A stretch of DNA of 41,670 nucleotides, from the NCBI GenBank assembly GCA_020054065.1, contig JAGVLX010000010.1, positions 1-41,670 of the forward strand, written 5' to 3'. The notes under the pieces are model-generated. The model ran no database searches, was not told the origin of the DNA, and was given only the letters and a program-made list of their open reading frames with translations. Below, piece by piece: positions 39,150-41,670 of this stretch. The stretch comes from Parachlamydiales bacterium. Lineage in GTDB: Bacteria > Chlamydiota > Chlamydiia > Chlamydiales > JAEYWL01. Within the stretch, counting starts at the first letter, position 1; each line of letters opens with the position of its first letter. The translations under genes were made by a program, and so were the position numbers.

Positions 39150-40811
39150 TTAGAAATCCATTCCTCCCATTCCACCCATACCCATACCGCCCATTCCGCC
39201 CATGCCGCCTGGCATTGCGGGAGCAGCTTCTTTCGGTTCAGGCTTGTCAGTGATCATGGCCGCGGTGGTCAGCAGCAGGGAAGCGATAGAGGCTGCGTTG
39301 GCTAACGCGCTCTTAGTCACGAGCACCGGATCGATCACACCGGCTTTGATTAAGTCAGTAAACTCATCGGTAAGACCGTTGTAGCCGAACGCTCCTTTGC
39401 CTTCGAAGATTTTCTCGGCAATGAGGTTGCCTTGCTTGCCGCAGTTGTTAGCGATTGCGGTAGCTGGAGCAAATGCTGCTTCGTAGATGATGCGGGCACC
39501 GACCGCTTCTTCGCCAGTGAGCTTCAGCTTGTCGAGATTCTTGATCGCCCGAAGCAGAGCAACACCGCCGCCAGGAACGATCCCTTCCGCAACCGCTGCG
39601 CGTGTTGCGTGCAGGGCGTCTTCGACGCGAGCCTTTTTCTCTTTCATTTCGGTTTCGGTGACTGCACCGACATTGATGATTGCGACGCCGCCAACCAGCT
39701 TAGCCAGCCGTTCTTCCAGTTTCTCTTTATCGTAAGAAGAAGTCGTGTTAGCGATTTCGGCCTTGATTTGGGCGATCCGTTCTTTGATGGCTGCGGGTTT
39801 GCCAGCGCCATCGATGATGGTAGTCTCTTCTTTAGAGATTTTAACCGTTTTCGCCCGTCCAAGTACATTCGGTTCGGCATCTTCAAGACGCAAGCCCACT
39901 TCTTCAGACACGACCGTCGCGCCGGTCAAGATCGCGATATCTTGGAGCATCGCTTTTCTGCGGTCGCCAAAGCCTGGGGCTTTGACGGCGCAAACCGGCA
40001 GGCCGGCTTTGAGCTTATTCACGACTAAAGTCGCCAGGGCTTCTCCGTCGACATCTTCTGCAATGATGAGCAGCGGACGGGGATTTTTTCCCATCGTTTT
40101 TTCGAGGATCGGGATTAATTCTTTGGCGGTGGAGATTTTTTTGTCAGTGATCAAGATGTAAGGATCGCTGAATTCGACCGACATATTCTCGGGGTTCGTG
40201 ATGAAGTAAGGGGAGACATACCCTTTATCAAACTGGAGCCCTTCTACGACATCCAAGGTGGTATCGATCCCCTTCGCTTCAGCCACGGTGATGATCCCGT
40301 CCTTGCCGACTTTCTCCATCGCTTCAGCGATGATTGCCCCGATATCCGCATCGTTATTAGCCGAGATGGTGGCGATTTGCTTGACTTCCTCGGAGGAATT
40401 GATTGGGGTGGCCAGCTGGCTAAGGGCTTTGGTTAACTCCTCAACAGCTTTTTCGATCCCTTTCTTGATTGTCATCGGGTTTGCTCCGGCTGACACATTT
40501 TTCAATCCAAGGGTAAAAATCGCTTCTGCCAGCACGATTGCGGTCGTGGTACCGTCGCCAGCGATGTCAGATGTTTTGGCAGCGACTTCTTTGACGAGCT
40601 GTGCACCCATGTTTTCGAATTTATCTTTAAGGGCGACTTCTTTAGCGACGGTGACGCCGTCTTTCGTGGAGAGGGGCGATCCGAAACTTTTTTGGATCAC
40701 GACATTGCGCCCTTTTGGACCCAGGGTGATCTTCACTGCTTTCGCCAGAGTTTTCACGCCTTTCGCAATCGATTTTAGGGCTTCATCATTAAATTTTAGT
40801 AGCTTTGACAT
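39150..40811 (-). CDS. groEL: Chaperonin GroEL (Hsp60)
   Basis: A 553-residue group I chaperonin subunit that folds proteins in an ATP-driven double ring with GroES. Visible hallmarks: [11 protein letters not shown] (31-41) and [13 protein letters not shown] for ATP binding, [19 protein letters not shown] in the apical domain, [25 protein letters not shown] in the C-terminal equatorial domain, and the flexible Gly-Gly-Met tail. The length and tail suggest this is the canonical groESL copy and not one of the divergent chlamydial GroEL paralogues. AGGAG lies eight bases before the ATG. It is 26 bases downstream of groES in the same operon under a CIRCE-type operator. Confidence 0.99.
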   Translation of the reverse strand: MSKLLKFNDEALKSIAKGVKTLAKAVKITLGPKGRNVVIQKSFGSPLSTKDGVTVAKEVALKDKFENMGAQLVKEVAAKTSDIAGDGTTTAIVLAEAIFTLGLKNVSAGANPMTIKKGIEKAVEELTKALSQLATPINSSEEVKQIATISANNDADIGAIIAEAMEKVGKDGIITVAEAKGIDTTLDVVEGLQFDKGYVSPYFITNPENMSVEFSDPYILITDKKISTAKELIPILEKTMGKNPRPLLIIAEDVDGEALATLVVNKLKAGLPVCAVKAPGFGDRRKAMLQDIAILTGATVVSEEVGLRLEDAEPNVLGRAKTVKISKEETTIIDGAGKPAAIKERIAQIKAEIANTTSSYDKEKLEERLAKLVGGVAIINVGAVTETEMKEKKARVEDALHATRAAVAEGIVPGGGVALLRAIKNLDKLKLTGEEAVGARIIYEAAFAPATAIANNCGKQGNLIAEKIFEGKGAFGYNGLTDEFTDLIKAGVIDPVLVTKSALANAASIASLLLTTAAMITDKPEPKEAAPAMPGGMGGMGGMGMGGMGGMDF

Positions 40812-40837
40812 AAGTTGTTGCTCCTATCAGCATGAGG

Positions 40838-41143
40838 TTAGGCGAGAATTCCGAGGATATCATCTTCTTTGATGAGGAGATACTCTTCCTCATTATCTTG
40901 GGACGGATTTTTGACTTCGGTACCGGAGTAAGAACTAAAGAGGACGCGATCGCCGACTTTGACAGACAGCGTGAGTTGGCGTCCATTTTCATCAAATTTT
41001 CCGGGACCGACAGCGAGCACTTCTCCTTCGCGCGGTTTTTCTTGAGCGGTATCGGGCAGAAGAATGCCCCCTTTAGTGGTTTGGGCTTTGGAGCGTTGAA
41101 TGAGGACGAAGTTTCCAAGTGGTTTAATTTTAGGTTTGGCCAT
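40838..41143 (-). CDS. groES: Co-chaperonin GroES (Hsp10)
   Basis: The 101-residue cap of the GroEL chamber. It has IKPLGNFVLIQRSKAQTTKG with the mobile loop that docks on GroEL (SKAQTTKGGILLPD, 18-31), GEVLAVGPGKFDENG and VKVGDRVLFSSYSGTEV, then the C-terminal EEEYLLIKEDDILGI. AAGGAG is seven bases before the ATG. It is first in the groES-groEL operon, as in Chlamydia. Promoter and CIRCE-like operator lie upstream. Confidence 0.98.
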   Translation of the reverse strand: MAKPKIKPLGNFVLIQRSKAQTTKGGILLPDTAQEKPREGEVLAVGPGKFDENGRQLTLSVKVGDRVLFSSYSGTEVKNPSQDNEEEYLLIKEDDILGILA

Positions 41144-41189
41144 ATTCTATCTCCTTAAATTGAGGTATAATCATGTAAAGTCTAGGCCA

Positions 41190-41219
41190 AGTTTAGAAGG
41201 TAAAACTGTTTAATGTCAA
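41190..41219 (-). promoter_or_regulatory. groESL promoter
   Basis: TTGACA (41219-41214), N18 and TAAACT (41195-41190). The start would be about 41183, leaving a 40-base leader. The CIRCE-like site is immediately upstream of the -35. Confidence 0.6.
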
Positions 41220-41226
41220 GGCGCAT

Positions 41227-41253
41227 TTAGCAGAAAAAGCTCCCGAGTGCCAA
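41227..41253. promoter_or_regulatory. CIRCE-like HrcA operator
   Basis: TTAGCAGAA (41227-41235), nine bases, GAGTGCCAA (41245-41253). The consensus is TTAGCACTC-N9-GAGTGCTAA, so the half-sites match at 6/9 and 8/9 with the exact spacing. HrcA binding here would repress groESL until heat shock. The left half is degenerate, as in other chlamydial groE operators. Confidence 0.75.
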
Positions 41254-41275
41254 TTTTAGATGAAAAAGAGGGATG

Positions 41276-41381
41276 TTACCACAGAGACACAGAGATCACA
41301 GAGGAAAATCAAAATAATCAAAATTCACCATTGATTAAGATAACCCATATTCGATTCATTATCTCTGTGCCTCTGTGGTTA
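41276..41381. repeat. Outer-module palindromic repeat between groESL and the nucleotide transporter
   Basis: Arms 41276-41296 (TTACCACAGAGACACAGAG...) and 41361-41381 are complementary at 19 of 21 positions. The centre is A+T-rich without the inner module. It lies between the CIRCE site and the 3' end of the transporter gene. Confidence 0.87.
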
Positions 41382-41394
41382 TATCTGTCTATTA

Positions 41395-41670
41395 CTAAAA
41401 AACTTCGGAGCTAAGAACCGCTGGCTCGATTTTTTTGGAGGCAGCCCAAATGCTCCACACAAAAAAGCCTCCGGCTGCCAGTGAGATGGCGGCAACGTAT
41501 GGCGTACAAGCAGCAACCGTCGGTACAAACACAAGCAACGCTTGGTAAGTAAGGGAACCACTCCCCTTTCCCAAACGGGCAAACACGCCATCGATCGCTG
41601 TTTTGCCATTGAGCCGGTCTAAAGAGGTGAGGGGGAGGTAAGCAATTTCTTTGGTGATATCATAGAGGGT
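41395..41670 (-). CDS. Tlc/Npt-family nucleotide transporter, C-terminal 91 residues (start beyond the right edge)
   Basis: The frame is open from the window edge to a TAG at 41395. Read across the edge it gives LYDITKEIAYLPLTSLDRLN, then GKTAIDGVFARLGKGSGSL, a terminal membrane pair and SKKIEPAVLSSEVF. LYDxTKEIAYxPL and GKxAIDGVxxRLGKxxGSL are hallmarks of the ATP/ADP and NTP carriers with which chlamydiae and rickettsiae take host nucleotides. Whether it is the ATP/ADP exchanger or an NTP:H+ type cannot be told from this part. An internal GTG at 41586 could mislead a gene caller into a 63-residue ORF. Confidence 0.93.
   Translation of the reverse strand, partial: TLYDITKEIAYLPLTSLDRLNGKTAIDGVFARLGKGSGSLTYQALLVFVPTVAACTPYVAAISLAAGGFFVWSIWAASKKIEPAVLSSEVF

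Noticed and set aside
39432..40028. 198-codon plus-strand ORF opposite groEL
   Set aside because: Shadow of the highly biased groEL coding sequence; no start signal and a low-complexity translation.
41379..41609. 76-codon minus-strand ORF at the right edge
   Set aside because: It is out of frame with the transporter C-terminus, which has clear family motifs and continues to the window edge.

Overview
The window reads as chromosome of a Chlamydiota member, most likely an environmental, amoeba-associated lineage (Parachlamydia/Waddlia/Simkania type) and not a human Chlamydia. Markers are a sigma-66-like RpoD, the C-terminus of a Tlc/Npt nucleotide transporter at the right edge, a TyrP-type aromatic amino acid permease, an aspartate/aromatic aminotransferase gene overlapping an MreC-type gene, groES-groEL behind a CIRCE-like operator, and many candidate Inc-like proteins of unknown function. 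The genus assignment is inference; no rRNA or tRNA gene was recognised.

Layout. 1-5206 (-): a giant RHS/YD-repeat protein running off the left edge, whose variable tip carries NPTHG and GxSxG motifs. 5355-7439 (+): an EamA/DMT transporter and a TPR membrane protein. 7514-8533 (-): hemB. 8629-8904 (+): a small basic protein. 8897-12156 (-): an M20/ArgE-like deacetylase, a GNAT acetyltransferase and a sodium:solute symporter, the symporter preceded by an unannotated 32-codon leader ORF ending in VHHFHHHHS behind a TTGACA-N18-TATAAT promoter, which looks like histidine-dependent attenuation. 12664-13797 (+): an Inc-like protein with an internal duplication. 13794-19065 (-): rpoD, a DinG-family helicase, a hypothetical gene and an alpha/beta hydrolase. 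19239-21316 (+): aminotransferase and MreC-like. 21435-23104 (+): a membrane protein and a TraB/GumN-like protein. 23441-24945 (-): a histone-like basic peptide and TyrP. 25235-26089 (-): an NlpC/P60 peptidase. 26273-30697 (+): a five-gene CDP-6-deoxysugar and glycosyltransferase operon (rfbF, rfbG, epimerase, reductase, GT2) with ATGA overlaps.

30936-38597 (-): eight paralogues of a ~230-260-residue membrane-associated family that I do not recognise, in a six-gene and a two-gene block separated by a methyltransferase gene. 38670-41143 (-): an FmdB zinc ribbon, groEL and groES. 41395-41670 (-): the end of a nucleotide transporter.

Gene borders are decorated by a family of nested palindromic repeats: an outer ACCACAGAGxCACAGAG arm and an inner arm built on CCAGGATAACCAGGATA. 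One copy has been read into the 3' end of the mreC-like gene. The most notable items are the His-leader/symporter unit, the eight-paralogue array, the RHS tip domain and the nested repeat family.
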